From Methylacidiphilum infernorum V4 (GTDB lineage Bacteria; Verrucomicrobiota; Verrucomicrobiia; Methylacidiphilales; Methylacidiphilaceae): 64,000 nt of DNA. Within the stretch, counting starts at the first letter, position 1, and each line of letters starts with the position of its first letter. The stretch lies in assembly GCF_000019665.1 (NCBI RefSeq), contig NC_010794.1, positions 2,046,001-2,110,000 on the forward strand. Direction: 5' to 3'. The notes beneath the pieces are model-generated. The model was not told the origin of the DNA. It searched no databases and was given only the letters and a program-made list of their open reading frames with translations. Below are positions 53,419-62,998 of this stretch, piece by piece. A program made the position numbers and the translations under genes.

Positions 53419-54231
53419 ATGTTCATTGAAACCCATGCTCACTTGGATTTTCCTCAATTTGCCAAGGACCTCGAAGAGGTCGTCGAACGGGCCATGGCTA
53501 GCGGTATCGACAAAATCATTACCATCGGGACCAACCTTAAGAGTTCAAGAAAGGCCATCGGGATAGCCGAAAAGATTCCCGCTGTGTGGGCGGCGGTCGG
53601 CATCCACCCCTTGGAAGCCCATGAAGCCTCCAAGGATTTCGAAAAAGAACTTCTCGAGCTTCTCGAACATCCCAAGGTGGTCGCCCTTGGGGAAATGGGA
53701 CTTGATTTTCACAAATTTGATCCTTCCCTGGGCCAAGAGGAAATCGAAGCGAGAAAAAAAAGGCAACGGGAGGTTTTTGAACTTCAACTTTCCCTGGCTG
53801 CCCAAGTCCATCTCAACGTGATTATCCACCAACGGGACGCCTTTGAAGAAACCCTCGTTGTGTTGGCTCCTTACAGGGACAAGATCAAGGGGGTATTCCA
53901 TTGCTTTGTGGGCGATAGCGAAGAGGCAAAAAGAATTTTTGACCAAGGCCATCTGGTCTCATTTACCGGAATTGTGACCTTCCCCAATGCCGCCCAACTG
54001 AGAGAAACCGTGAAGTCGGTTCCCCTTGACAAATTCATGTTGGAAACGGACTGCCCTTTTCTGGCTCCCGTCCCCCACAGAGGAAAAAGAGCCGAGCCTG
54101 CCCACCTACCCAGGATAGCGGAGGAAGTGGCAAAAATCAAAAATGTTTCCATAGAAGAGGTCGCCCGATACACTTCCCTGACGGCATCCTCATTTTTTGC
54201 TTTCCAAAAACAAAGAAAATCTAAAGCTTAA
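53419..54231 (+). CDS. tatD: TatD family metal-dependent DNase/hydrolase
   Basis: A 270-residue TIM-barrel hydrolase. The metal-binding motif ETHAHLDF is at the N-terminus, with ALGEMGLDFHKF, a His in VIIHQRDA and GVFHCFVGD, and ETDCPFLAPVPHRGKR near the end; all are TatD signatures. Relatives are magnesium-dependent DNases. It lies 24 bp before ilvD and is likely cotranscribed. Confidence 0.92.
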   Translation: MFIETHAHLDFPQFAKDLEEVVERAMASGIDKIITIGTNLKSSRKAIGIAEKIPAVWAAVGIHPLEAHEASKDFEKELLELLEHPKVVALGEMGLDFHKFDPSLGQEEIEARKKRQREVFELQLSLAAQVHLNVIIHQRDAFEETLVVLAPYRDKIKGVFHCFVGDSEEAKRIFDQGHLVSFTGIVTFPNAAQLRETVKSVPLDKFMLETDCPFLAPVPHRGKRAEPAHLPRIAEEVAKIKNVSIEEVARYTSLTASSFFAFQKQRKSKA

Positions 54232-54255
54232 TAAAAACTCTCCATAGCAAAGATT

Positions 54256-55992
54256 ATGAACAACGATCCCTCTCTTTTTCGTCTCAAAGAAGAATCAAGC
54301 CGACAAAATAAAAAAAGCCTGCACAGGGCCTATTCCTCCAAGGTATTCGACGGCTTTATCCGCTCCCCCAACCGGTCCATGCTTTATCCCCTTGGTTTTT
54401 CTTCGACCGATCTCTCTCAAAAAGACCTTATCGGGATAGCTTCGACCTGGAGCCAGGTTACCCCCTGTAACATGCATATCGATAAGCTTGCCCGGGAAGC
54501 CGCTTTCGGTAGCTGCGAGGCCGGGGCCAAGGCTCTCATATTTAACACGATTACGATTTCAGATGGGATATCGATGGGCACCCCGGGGATGAAATATTCC
54601 CTCGTATCCAGGGAGGTCATTGCCGATTCCATTGAAACGGTGGTTTGTTGCGAAGGGATGGATGGGATCGTGGCCCTTGGGGGATGCGATAAAAACATGC
54701 CCGGTTGTCTCATCGCCATGGCCCGGTTAAATAGGCCTGCGGTATTTGTTTACGGGGGAACGATCCTTGCCGGTTGTTATGGGGGCAGGCAACTCGACAT
54801 CGTTTCGGTATTTGAAGCGGTCGGATCCTATGCCGAAGGCAAGATCAGCGAGGAAGAACTCAAGGCGATTGAACAGCATGCCATCCCCGGACCCGGATCC
54901 TGCGGGGGCATGTATACGGCCAATACCATGGCTTGCGCCATCGAAGCCCTCGGCATGTCTCTTCCCAACAGTTCCACCCATCCCGCCGTTTCCCTCGATA
55001 AAATCGAAGATGCCCGCAATGCAGGCAAAGCGGTGCTTCGACTCATCGACCAGGGTATTAGGCCAAGGGATATTTTGACCAAAAAAGCCTTTGAAAACGC
55101 CATCACGGTGGTCATCGCCCTGGGAGGATCGACCAACGCGATCCTTCATCTCTTAGCCATCGCCCATGCCGCCGAAGTGGACCTCCGGCTTGAAGACTTC
55201 GACCGCATCGGCCGAAAAGTCCCCGTGCTGGCCGATCTCAAGCCCTCGGGGAAGCACTCCGTTGCCGATCTTTCCCAGGTTGGAGGGTTGGCTCCTCTTA
55301 TGAAAAGGCTGTTGGAAGAGGGCCTTTTGCACGGGGACTCGCTTACGGTTACAGGGGAAACGTTGGCCCAAAACTTGGCTTCCGTTGCCGATTACCCTCC
55401 CTCGCAAACGATTGTTCGACCCTTTTCCGATCCGATAAAAAAAGAGAGTCATTTGGTCATTCTCCGGGGCAACCTCGCCCCCGACGGAGCCGTGGCCAAG
55501 ATAACGGGAAGGGAAGGAGAAAAATTCAGCGGTGTAGCCCGTCCGTTTGATTCCGAGGAGGAGGCCTTGGAAAAGATCCTCGATGGGACCATTAAAAAGG
55601 GAGACGTGGTTGTTATCCGCTACGAAGGACCCAAGGGGGGGCCGGGAATGCGCGAGATGCTCGCTCCCACGGCAGCCATCATGGGAAGGGGGTTAGGCAA
55701 AGATGTCGCGCTGATTACCGATGGGAGGTTTTCTGGAGGTACACACGGTTTTGTCGTCGGGCATATTTGTCCCGAGGCCGCCGTTGGCGGGCCCTTGGCC
55801 GTCGTCGAAGAGGGCGATACAATCACCATCGACGCCCAAAACAAGGAAATTACCCTGCATGTCAGTCCCGATGTTCTTCAAAGCCGGCTGTCCCGGTGGA
55901 CACCCCCGCCCCTCAAGGTCAAAGGGGTGTTGTACAAGTTCGCCAAGACGGTAAGCCAAGCCAACCTGGGGGCGGTGACCGATCTTTTTTGA
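54256..55992 (+). CDS. ilvD: Dihydroxy-acid dehydratase
   Basis: A 578-residue iron-sulfur dehydratase of branched-chain amino-acid synthesis, making 2-oxo acids from dihydroxy acids. The three cluster-type Cys are present: TPCNMH (Cys71), [10 protein letters not shown] (Cys144) and [11 protein letters not shown] (about Cys216), and [10 protein letters not shown] lies near the end. Length is normal. tatD is upstream and trmFO is 57 bp downstream; no other ilv gene is here. Confidence 0.95.
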   Translation: MNNDPSLFRLKEESSRQNKKSLHRAYSSKVFDGFIRSPNRSMLYPLGFSSTDLSQKDLIGIASTWSQVTPCNMHIDKLAREAAFGSCEAGAKALIFNTITISDGISMGTPGMKYSLVSREVIADSIETVVCCEGMDGIVALGGCDKNMPGCLIAMARLNRPAVFVYGGTILAGCYGGRQLDIVSVFEAVGSYAEGKISEEELKAIEQHAIPGPGSCGGMYTANTMACAIEALGMSLPNSSTHPAVSLDKIEDARNAGKAVLRLIDQGIRPRDILTKKAFENAITVVIALGGSTNAILHLLAIAHAAEVDLRLEDFDRIGRKVPVLADLKPSGKHSVADLSQVGGLAPLMKRLLEEGLLHGDSLTVTGETLAQNLASVADYPPSQTIVRPFSDPIKKESHLVILRGNLAPDGAVAKITGREGEKFSGVARPFDSEEEALEKILDGTIKKGDVVVIRYEGPKGGPGMREMLAPTAAIMGRGLGKDVALITDGRFSGGTHGFVVGHICPEAAVGGPLAVVEEGDTITIDAQNKEITLHVSPDVLQSRLSRWTPPPLKVKGVLYKFAKTVSQANLGAVTDLF

Positions 55993-56049
55993 GGGGATTG
56001 TAAAAAAATCCCTTCCCCATAGTCTTTCTCCAAGACAATTTTTCTTAGG

Positions 56050-57387
56050 ATGAAAGAGTGTTCAAAAGAAGGGATCGTTGTTGTAGGCGGGGGACTGGCG
56101 GGATCGGAGGCAGCCTGGCAGATAGCCCAAAAAAATATTCCCGTCTTCCTTTATGAAATGCGCCCTTTTGAACCTACGGGTGCCCACTCTACAGGCCACC
56201 TTGCCGAAATAGTCTGCAGCAATTCTTTAGGTTCGAACCTGCTGAGCAATGCTTCGGGTTTACTTCTCCAAGAACTGCGCATTTTCAATTCCCTTCTTGT
56301 CAGGATTGCCGACAGTTGTGCCCTGCCAGCAGGAAAAGCCCTGGCCGTGGACAGGGAACGTTTTTCTCTGGCCGTCACCCGGCATCTCTTAAAGCATCCC
56401 TTGATCACCGTTATCCGCAAGGAGTTGATCGAGTTGCCCAAGGATAGCCTTTGCGTCGTCGCCACCGGCCCCTTGACCAGTCCGCGCTTTGCCCAGGCAC
56501 TGCAAAGCTTGCTCCAATCCCCTTTCCTCTATTTTTACGATGCCCTTTGCCCCCTCATCGAGGCCTCTTCCATCGATTTTCAACACCTCTTCGTTGCTTC
56601 CCGCTACTCCGATCCCTCAAGCCCCGGCGATTACCTCAACTGTCCTCTCAGCGAAGAACAGTACAGGGAGCTGTGCCACGAACTCGCCCACGGGGAAAGA
56701 GTCAAGCTCCGCGAATTTGAAAAAGAGATTTTTTTCGAAGGCTGCCTTCCCATCGAAATCATGGCTCAAAGAGGGCCCGACACCTTGAGGTTCGGCCCTT
56801 TGCGTCCTACCGGCTTGATCGATCCGAAGACAAAAAAAAGACCCTATGCCGTTGTCCAGCTCAGGCAAGACAACGTCGCCGCTACTCTTTACAACATGGT
56901 GGGTTTTCAAACCAATCTTACCTTCAAAGAACAGGATAGGATCTTTCGGATCATCCCGGCATTAAAAAATGCCCATTTCATCCGTTATGGGCAGCTTCAT
57001 CGTAATACCTTCATCAATTCGCCAAGGGTCCTATTGCCTACCCTCCAATTTAGGGCAAATCCCCTTCTTTTGTTTGCCGGGCAGCTTGCAGGCTGCGAAG
57101 GCTACGCAGGCAACATCGCCAGCGGCCTGGTCGCCGGTATCAATGCAGCAAGAATTTTTCAAGGCAGAGAGCCGGTTGTTTTCCCAAGGCAAACGATGAT
57201 CGGGGAACTGCTTTGGTACATTACCCATGCCGATCCCGAACATTTCCAACCCATGAAAGCCAATTTCGGCTTGTTGTGCGCAGCTATGGAAGAACCTCTG
57301 CCTAGAGATAGAACCGCCCGGGACCTCCTTTTAAGCCAAAGAAGTTTAAAAAAAATAGAGGCCTTTTACCAAAGCCTCCTTGAATAA
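56050..57387 (+). CDS. trmFO: Folate/FAD-dependent tRNA uracil-54 methyltransferase TrmFO
   Basis: A 445-residue FAD protein that makes ribothymidine at position 54 of tRNA from methylene-tetrahydrofolate. The FAD site VVGGGLAGSEAAW opens the protein; YEMRPFEPTGAHSTGHLAEIVCSNSLGSN is the TrmFO signature, with the active Cys region later in TNLTFKEQ and VAATLYNMVGFQTN. The C-terminal LLFAGQLAGCEGYAGNIASG is also typical. It is last of the plus-strand run starting at 52556. pheT is convergent 245 bp away. Confidence 0.95.
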   Translation: MKECSKEGIVVVGGGLAGSEAAWQIAQKNIPVFLYEMRPFEPTGAHSTGHLAEIVCSNSLGSNLLSNASGLLLQELRIFNSLLVRIADSCALPAGKALAVDRERFSLAVTRHLLKHPLITVIRKELIELPKDSLCVVATGPLTSPRFAQALQSLLQSPFLYFYDALCPLIEASSIDFQHLFVASRYSDPSSPGDYLNCPLSEEQYRELCHELAHGERVKLREFEKEIFFEGCLPIEIMAQRGPDTLRFGPLRPTGLIDPKTKKRPYAVVQLRQDNVAATLYNMVGFQTNLTFKEQDRIFRIIPALKNAHFIRYGQLHRNTFINSPRVLLPTLQFRANPLLLFAGQLAGCEGYAGNIASGLVAGINAARIFQGREPVVFPRQTMIGELLWYITHADPEHFQPMKANFGLLCAAMEEPLPRDRTARDLLLSQRSLKKIEAFYQSLLE

Positions 57388-57464
57388 GGGCGGGGGGAGA
57401 GCCGGGAGAGGATCCAGGCTATTAAAAAAAAGCTCCCCTCGCTGCCGTGTGAATGAGACCTTTC

Positions 57465-57487
57465 GTCCCTTTATGGACATAAAGGAC
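57465..57487. repeat. Intergenic hairpin
   Basis: GTCCCTTTATG and CATAAAGGAC form a 10-bp stem with one bulged C around a 2-base loop. There is no T-run, so it is not a clear terminator. It lies in the 245-bp gap between trmFO and pheT, in which I see nothing coding. Confidence 0.35.
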
Positions 57488-57632
57488 GCGCTCTGAAAGT
57501 CCGCCTTCCAGTTAAGGCCTGGCGTTCTTTCAGCAGCGTTGGGCCCTCAACCTATTAACATCGGAGGAAAGGCTGACATTCCAATCACGAGCAGCGAAGG
57601 GAAATCCTTCAAATTCCTTAAACCCTTTCCCC

Positions 57633-59930
57633 TTACTCTCTAAAACTACAGGGTATTTTACCCCGTAACCCTTCTTTTATTTTTGTAATAATAACGTTGA
57701 TTTCGTCATCTGTCAAAGTGCGATCGGGAGCACGAAAAGTCAATGCATAAGCCATGGACTTTTGGTCTTGAGGAATGCGGCTCCCCAGGGGATCTTCAAA
57801 GAGGTCGAAGAGCTCTATGCTTTCCAAGAAGGGAACGTGTTGGTCGGTGATCGCGTTGAGAATTTCTTGATGCTGGAGCTTCTTATCCACGATGATCGCT
57901 ATATCCCTTCGAATAGCAGGTTGAGAGGGCAAGGGATGGTACAAAGGGATCTCTTCTTCCCTTTTTTTCCATTCTTCAAGAGAATACTCGGCATAAAAAC
58001 AGGGAAAGGGAATGTCGAAAGGAGCCCCGGGATGGATTTCTTGTAAATGCCGGCGCTCTTCTTTATAAAAACCCTTCTTTTCTTCAAGGTAATCGGTGAT
58101 CTGTTTTAAATCATAATAATCGATCTTTCTTGGTTTACCCGTCCAATGGAGAGAGCCCATTTCTCCCCCGATCAAAATACCCAAGCAAAGCTCTTCCTTG
58201 ACCATCCCCTGCGCATTGAAAAAAAGGGCCCCGACTTCAAAAATCTTGATCTCCTTGTTGCCCCGCCTCCAATTCGTACTGGCTACGCCCAGCAAAGAGT
58301 CCAGGAAGGAACTCCTCAGCTTGGCATAATGGACCGAAGAAGGATTGGACAAGGAAAGTTTATCGGGCTGTTGATCATCCTTTAGCAGGGGAATGGTAAT
58401 ACATTCATGATAACCTTTCGAAGCCAGGGCTTGCTTGAGGCTCAAGATCTTATCCCATTGTTTTTCTGACTGGGAAGGCAAAGCAAAACCAGGAGGTACC
58501 CTGGAAGGAAAACCGTCAAGACCTTTGAGCCTGACCAGTTCTTCTATGAGGTCTTCTTCAATTTGAAGATCAGGCCTAAAAGAAGGAATCTCCCAGCGGT
58601 ATCCTTCTTGGGTTTCCTCTTTTAAAGAGAGCCCCAGGGAAAGCAACTTCTTCTTGATTTCTTCCTCGGGCCAAGAAAAAGCACTGAACTTTTCTAGCTT
58701 TTGGGCTCTAAGCGTTATGCTGTGCTTTGTTTCGGGCAGGGACCCGGATTCAGTTTTGCCCACAAGCCTTGCCCCGGTCATTTTTTGCAACAGCTCGACA
58801 GCCCTCTTTCTTGCCGGTAAAACGACCTGGGGGTCAACTCTCCTGGCAAACCGGTATGAAGATTCGGTCGCAACGGCCAGCCTGTTTGAACTCTGTTGGA
58901 TCGTGCCCGGGTCAAACCAAGCGGATTCAAGCAAAAGAGAGGTTGTCGATTCCCCGATAGCCGAGTGGATTCCACCCAAGATCCCCGCTAGGGCTTCCGC
59001 CCGGGTGGAACTGGCGATCACCAGGTCGGATTCGATCAGCTCGTACTCCTTTCCATCCAACCCGGCAAACAGTTCTCCCCTCCGGGCATCCCTCACATGG
59101 ATCTCGGGAGCACCCAACCGGTCGGCATCAAAAGCATGGAGGGGTTCACCCGTTTCAAGCAGGACATAATTGGTAATGTCGACGACGTTATTGATCGGTC
59201 TAAAACCGCTGGCTTTCAGGCGGGAGGCAAGCCAAAGGGGAGAAGGGCCAACATGAACATTCTCAAGCAGGCAACCGGAATAAAAAGGACACTTTTTTAT
59301 GTTTTCTATGACTACCCGGAGGGTGTCTTGTCCCAGCGGCTCAAGACAGGGATGGACAAGAAATCCAGGCAATTTAAGCTTGCCCAATCCCAGGGCCGCC
59401 ATCTCCCTGGCCATTCCTATGTAACTGAGGAGGTCGGGGCGATTGGGAGTGATTTCAAGATCAAGTAGGGCATCCCGAGGGAAAAGGGAAGGGAGCGGAG
59501 AGCCTACAACCGCTTCCCGCGGTAAAATCATTATCCCTTCTGCACTGTCCGAAAGGCCGAGTTCCTTTTCCGAACAGAGCATTCCATAAGAATGCTCTCC
59601 ACGAATTTTCCTTTCCGCGATCTGGACGCCCCCGGGAAGCACGGCCCCGGGCAAAGCAAGAGCCACCTTGTCCCCGGTATCGAAGTTCTTGGCCCCGCAA
59701 ACCACGTTTAATTTTTCCGTTCCCGTGAAAACTTCGCACAACCTCAGCCTGTCCGCGTTGGGATGGTTCCTCCAGGAAAGGATTTCCCCGACGACGATCT
59801 TCTGTTCGTCGATCCCTACCTCCTTGACTTCTTCCACTTCTACCCCACCCAAGGTCAGCTTTTCAACGATCGCAGAAAGAGGCTGTTCCAACTCGATGTA
59901 ATCTTTAAGCCAGTTAAGGGATATTTTCAT
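57633..59930 (-). CDS. pheT: Phenylalanyl-tRNA synthetase beta subunit
   Basis: A 765-residue synthetase subunit with the expected domains: an N-terminal part and tRNA-binding fold (GEILSWRNHPNADRLRLCEV), a B3/B4 editing domain, B5 domain near 410-470, the core with GSLHWTGKP, and a C-terminal ferredoxin-like anticodon domain (PAIRRDIAIIVDKKL, then FRAPDRTLTDDEIN). It works as an alpha2-beta2 enzyme, so a pheS must be elsewhere; usually the two are adjacent. No ribosome site is obvious before the ATG. It stands alone. Confidence 0.95.
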   Translation of the reverse strand: MKISLNWLKDYIELEQPLSAIVEKLTLGGVEVEEVKEVGIDEQKIVVGEILSWRNHPNADRLRLCEVFTGTEKLNVVCGAKNFDTGDKVALALPGAVLPGGVQIAERKIRGEHSYGMLCSEKELGLSDSAEGIMILPREAVVGSPLPSLFPRDALLDLEITPNRPDLLSYIGMAREMAALGLGKLKLPGFLVHPCLEPLGQDTLRVVIENIKKCPFYSGCLLENVHVGPSPLWLASRLKASGFRPINNVVDITNYVLLETGEPLHAFDADRLGAPEIHVRDARRGELFAGLDGKEYELIESDLVIASSTRAEALAGILGGIHSAIGESTTSLLLESAWFDPGTIQQSSNRLAVATESSYRFARRVDPQVVLPARKRAVELLQKMTGARLVGKTESGSLPETKHSITLRAQKLEKFSAFSWPEEEIKKKLLSLGLSLKEETQEGYRWEIPSFRPDLQIEEDLIEELVRLKGLDGFPSRVPPGFALPSQSEKQWDKILSLKQALASKGYHECITIPLLKDDQQPDKLSLSNPSSVHYAKLRSSFLDSLLGVASTNWRRGNKEIKIFEVGALFFNAQGMVKEELCLGILIGGEMGSLHWTGKPRKIDYYDLKQITDYLEEKKGFYKEERRHLQEIHPGAPFDIPFPCFYAEYSLEEWKKREEEIPLYHPLPSQPAIRRDIAIIVDKKLQHQEILNAITDQHVPFLESIELFDLFEDPLGSRIPQDQKSMAYALTFRAPDRTLTDDEINVIITKIKEGLRGKIPCSFRE

Positions 59931-60444
59931 CGCTGTGTATTTTCTTATAAAACAACAAAGAGCCTATTTATTTCTCTACTCCATTCCCCTCGGTGCGCCT
60001 TATACCCCCCCGCTACCTGTCCCCCAGCGAACATGAGCTTTTTCTACCCCCAGGCCCGATTCCCGATGCCTAGAGCCAGCGATTCCAACGTGTAGCCGAA
60101 GGGAATACCCACCGTTGCCAGTCCCAAGCTCGGTCATTTCATCCATGCATCCATAAAAGGCTTAAACTTATTCTTCAATCCCTCAACTCTTTTTTTTCTT
60201 CACTCAAAAAAAAAGTTCTTTATCCAAAAAATCCAAGAAAAGCTTTATATCCATCCCCTTTGAATCCACCTTCTTCCTTAAGCCTTACACCAGATAGAAA
60301 TTACTCATAATGCCTAAAAGAAAATTATAATATTTTTTTTTTGATTTTTTTTTTAATTTAAGCTAAATCCAAAAATCGAGTTAGAGAATCTTTCAGATTA
60401 TTAAAATAATTAATAATATAAAGATAAAGAGGAGGATAAAACAG
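59931..60444. other. Intergenic region upstream of the outer-membrane barrel gene
   Basis: It starts with a G+C-richer piece holding nothing recognised. The last 250 bases are strongly AT-rich with long T and A runs, including a TATAAT-like box at 60326-60331 without a clear -35 partner. It probably holds the promoter of the barrel gene. Confidence 0.4.
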
Positions 60445-61209
60445 GTGAACAAGATCAAGAAATCGATTTGGAAAGCGATTGGCTGTGGCTTTCTTTGCGT
60501 GGGCCTTGGATTGGGTTTCTCATCACTGAAAGCCCAGGAGGTGGGTTCGTCTTCTCTCTCCGAGGGGGATGAAATAGCCGTGGGGAAGGACAGCGACGCG
60601 AAATACCAGGAAAGTAAAAAGGCGATGGAAAAAGCGGGAGGCGAGGCCAAGCGTATTGTGGGAGCGTGGTACATCGCGGGTGGAGCAGGAACGGCCTTTG
60701 TCGGGGCAAACGATGGTTTTGTTAACCCGGGTGGGCCGATCACGGTCAACACCAATTTCAGCACCGTCCTAGGGGTCCTGGGAGGCTACCATTGGCTGGA
60801 TACCGAAACCCATCTTGCCTGGACGGTGGAAGCCGAAGGAGCCTACATCGGCACAGGCCATTACTTGAGCCTTCCCAACATGAACACGGCCCTTAACATC
60901 GGGGCCCTCATGGTCAACGGCACGGTCGGCTACCACATCGGCAATTTTGAACCCTATGTCGGTTTTGGGGTGGGTGCGGTCGTCGTCAACGCCGAGGTGG
61001 CGAGCGCCAACATAGGGACCAATTGGGCCTTTGCCTTTCAGCCGATAGCGGGTGTTCGTTATTTCATCACCGCCCATTGGCTTGCGGCTGCACAGTTTGA
61101 ATGGATCTGGACGGATACCCTTTCCGGCTACAACATAGGCGCTACCCAGGTTACCATCGGCCATGCGATGATTCCTCTCGGGTTATTGGCCATAGGTTAT
61201 GCTTTCTAG
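60445..61209 (+). CDS. Outer-membrane beta-barrel protein
   Basis: A 254-residue exported protein. The signal peptide (core IGCGFLCVGLGLGF, likely cut after KAQ) precedes a ~45-residue charged helical stretch, then short alternating strands from WYIAGGAGTAFV to the terminal GYAF, with the last Phe expected of a barrel. It resembles small porin-like or OmpW-type proteins but has no clear family hallmark. The start is GTG with a strong GAGGAGG ahead. It is a single gene with a long AT-rich leader, suggesting high expression. Confidence 0.8.
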   Translation: MNKIKKSIWKAIGCGFLCVGLGLGFSSLKAQEVGSSSLSEGDEIAVGKDSDAKYQESKKAMEKAGGEAKRIVGAWYIAGGAGTAFVGANDGFVNPGGPITVNTNFSTVLGVLGGYHWLDTETHLAWTVEAEGAYIGTGHYLSLPNMNTALNIGALMVNGTVGYHIGNFEPYVGFGVGAVVVNAEVASANIGTNWAFAFQPIAGVRYFITAHWLAAAQFEWIWTDTLSGYNIGATQVTIGHAMIPLGLLAIGYAF

Positions 61210-61245
61210 TCCAATCCCACTTTAGCCGACTTGAAAGGTATAATA

Positions 61246-61272
61246 AAGGGCATCCCTTAGGGGTTTTTCTTT
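61246..61272. terminator. Weak bidirectional terminator between convergent genes
   Basis: AAGGG-CAT-CCCTT forms a 5-bp hairpin. T-rich DNA follows on both sides, but with a few bases between stem and T-run on the plus strand. It overlaps the trmB stop. It is only weakly supported. Confidence 0.3.
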
Positions 61273-61895
61273 TCCCATATAGACTGGTAACAAGGGATGC
61301 CCATCTTCTTAAATCTCTTTTCAAACAAGCTTTCGGGATAAGACCGGCTGGGAGCCTTGAGTTCAAAATGGGCGGACAAACTGAACAGTTTTTCCGCCCA
61401 CAAGAAGTAATCCCGGCTGTCGGTAAGAAACCTGCACGTTCCCCCGGGCTTGAGGACCCGGGCCATGGATTGGATACTCTCCATGTTCAACGTCCTTCTT
61501 CTATGATGCCTCCTTTTCGGCCAAGGATCGGGAAAAAGAACGTGGATTTCCTCCACGGCGGAGTCCTTGCAATAATCCTTTAAAAATTCATCCCAAGAAA
61601 AATGAAGCACCTTGAGATTTTTCAGATCGAACTGCTGCGCCTTCCTGGCTATTTTCCGTACCCGGCTTATCTTTTTTTCCACCGCCAGAACACAGCTCCA
61701 GGGATTTTCCAGGGCATAGGCGAGGGCAAACGAACCTTCTCCCGCTCCCAAGTCAAGAACGAAAGGCCCCTCCCTGCCGAATAGAACCCTTGAATCTACC
61801 GGGCCTCCCTCCAGGCAGGAATTGACCAACCCCTCCTCGGGGACCCGGGGAAGGACGGCCGCTTTTGGTTGAGAGACTCTCAGCTTATCTTCCAT
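61257..61895 (-). CDS. trmB: tRNA (guanine-46-N7)-methyltransferase
   Basis: A 212-residue SAM-dependent methyltransferase. Motif I LDLGAGEGSFA is followed by the TrmB signature FPDPWPKRRHHRRR, with NMESIQSMARVLKPGG and RFLTDSRDYF downstream. It makes 7-methylguanosine at tRNA position 46. Length is normal. It follows the dUTPase gene at about 100 bp on the same strand. Confidence 0.94.
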   Translation of the reverse strand: MEDKLRVSQPKAAVLPRVPEEGLVNSCLEGGPVDSRVLFGREGPFVLDLGAGEGSFALAYALENPWSCVLAVEKKISRVRKIARKAQQFDLKNLKVLHFSWDEFLKDYCKDSAVEEIHVLFPDPWPKRRHHRRRTLNMESIQSMARVLKPGGTCRFLTDSRDYFLWAEKLFSLSAHFELKAPSRSYPESLFEKRFKKMGIPCYQSIWEKKNP

Positions 61896-61997
61896 GGTTT
61901 TTCAGCCCCTTGGCCTGAATCGATCCAAGCCCAATAGAACGGTGCGGTTTACACAGCCGGCTCCCTCGGCCATAGCTTATAATGGAAGGAGAAAAAA

Positions 61998-62381
61998 TCA
62001 GATGTGCCGGCAGTCTTCTTCGTCCTTGGAATGGTATCCCCCCTCGATTCTTTGGATGTTGACAAGGTGTTTTTTGCTGTAAGCCTCGAAAAGGTCCTCT
62101 GGAGTCATTCCCAATAATTGGGCGGTGGAAATGAGAAAGTGCAGCAGGTCGACCACTTCCACGCGGGCGTTCTGCAGGTCTAACTTCTGGTATTTCGCCC
62201 ACCACTTCCAGGGGATACAATCCACCAGTTCCGCCAGTTCCTGGCTAATCGCCCGGGTGTAGTTCAAAAGCCACTGCATCTTGGATTGTTGATCCATGCT
62301 CTTGGGATCGACGCCGATCTTAAGATTTAATTTTTCCTGCAGTTCAAATATGCGGTCTAGTTTGTCAGGGGAAAGGCTCAT
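61998..62381 (-). CDS. Dimeric dUTP diphosphatase-like protein
   Basis: A 127-residue all-helical protein of the dimeric dUTPase (MazG-related) superfamily. SQELAELVDCIPWKWWAK and ARVEVVDLLHFLIS carry the metal-binding acidic pairs, with the second motif about 35 residues after the first. It should hydrolyse dUTP to dUMP to limit uracil in DNA. Complete for the short form. Confidence 0.88.
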   Translation of the reverse strand: MSLSPDKLDRIFELQEKLNLKIGVDPKSMDQQSKMQWLLNYTRAISQELAELVDCIPWKWWAKYQKLDLQNARVEVVDLLHFLISTAQLLGMTPEDLFEAYSKKHLVNIQRIEGGYHSKDEEDCRHI

Positions 62382-62426
62382 GGACTTATTGTGACAAATA
62401 AAGAAGGCTCAAAAAAGAGAAAAAAA

Positions 62427-62867
62427 TCAATCTAAAAAATAGGCTTTTTCTTCGGGACTGGGCAGCCGGCAACTTTCCCTTTTCCCGAACAGCCGGTACC
62501 GGTTGTTGGCTACCAACCTATACAGGCGGTCTAAAAACGGACGGGGGAAGACCGAAAGGAAAGCGGCGATCCAACGCAACCCGGGCAGCCCTTTCAAGAT
62601 CTCGATCAGGGCCCGCGATTCGATAAAAAACTCCCACCTTCCCTTTTGATTGCGGCAAAGAACGATCGAATCGGCCCTTTTCTCCTCCTCGCCCATGTAA
62701 GCCTTGAGATCTTCAAAGAACTTGCCCTGCCTTGAAGCAAAGAAAAAATGGTGCTCCTTGTCTTTGCTGAATACAAAAGAAACAAAAGCATTGCACAAAG
62801 AACAGATTCCATCGAAAAAGATGATTTGTTTCTCTTTTAGGTCTGGAGTAGAAAAATAAGGATCCAC
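62427..62867 (-). CDS. DCC-family thiol-disulfide oxidoreductase-like protein (DUF393)
   Basis: A 146-residue protein with the DCC signature FFDGICSLCNAFV, a thioredoxin-like Cys-x-x-Cys pair, and the family ending YRLVANNRYRLFGKRESCRLPS. No signal peptide. Function is not established; a redox role is presumed. It precedes the dUTPase gene by about 45 bp on the same strand and is divergent from the glycosyltransferase. Confidence 0.85.
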   Translation of the reverse strand: MDPYFSTPDLKEKQIIFFDGICSLCNAFVSFVFSKDKEHHFFFASRQGKFFEDLKAYMGEEEKRADSIVLCRNQKGRWEFFIESRALIEILKGLPGLRWIAAFLSVFPRPFLDRLYRLVANNRYRLFGKRESCRLPSPEEKAYFLD

Positions 62868-62998
62868 GAATGAACAATAGCCTAGGAGAAAAAAAATAAA
62901 ACCCCTTAGATTATGGAGCCGTTAAAAGAAAAAGACCGGAACAAATATTTTCTTTTTCTTTTTTGTTTTTTAAGTTTTATTCTACCTCTTTTTCTCCC

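Noticed and set aside
61248-61302. 11-base inverted repeat (gggcatccctt / aagggatgccc) around the trmB end
   Set aside because: The second arm encodes conserved trmB C-terminal residues, so it is probably coincidence; only the short hairpin at 61246 was kept, at low confidence.
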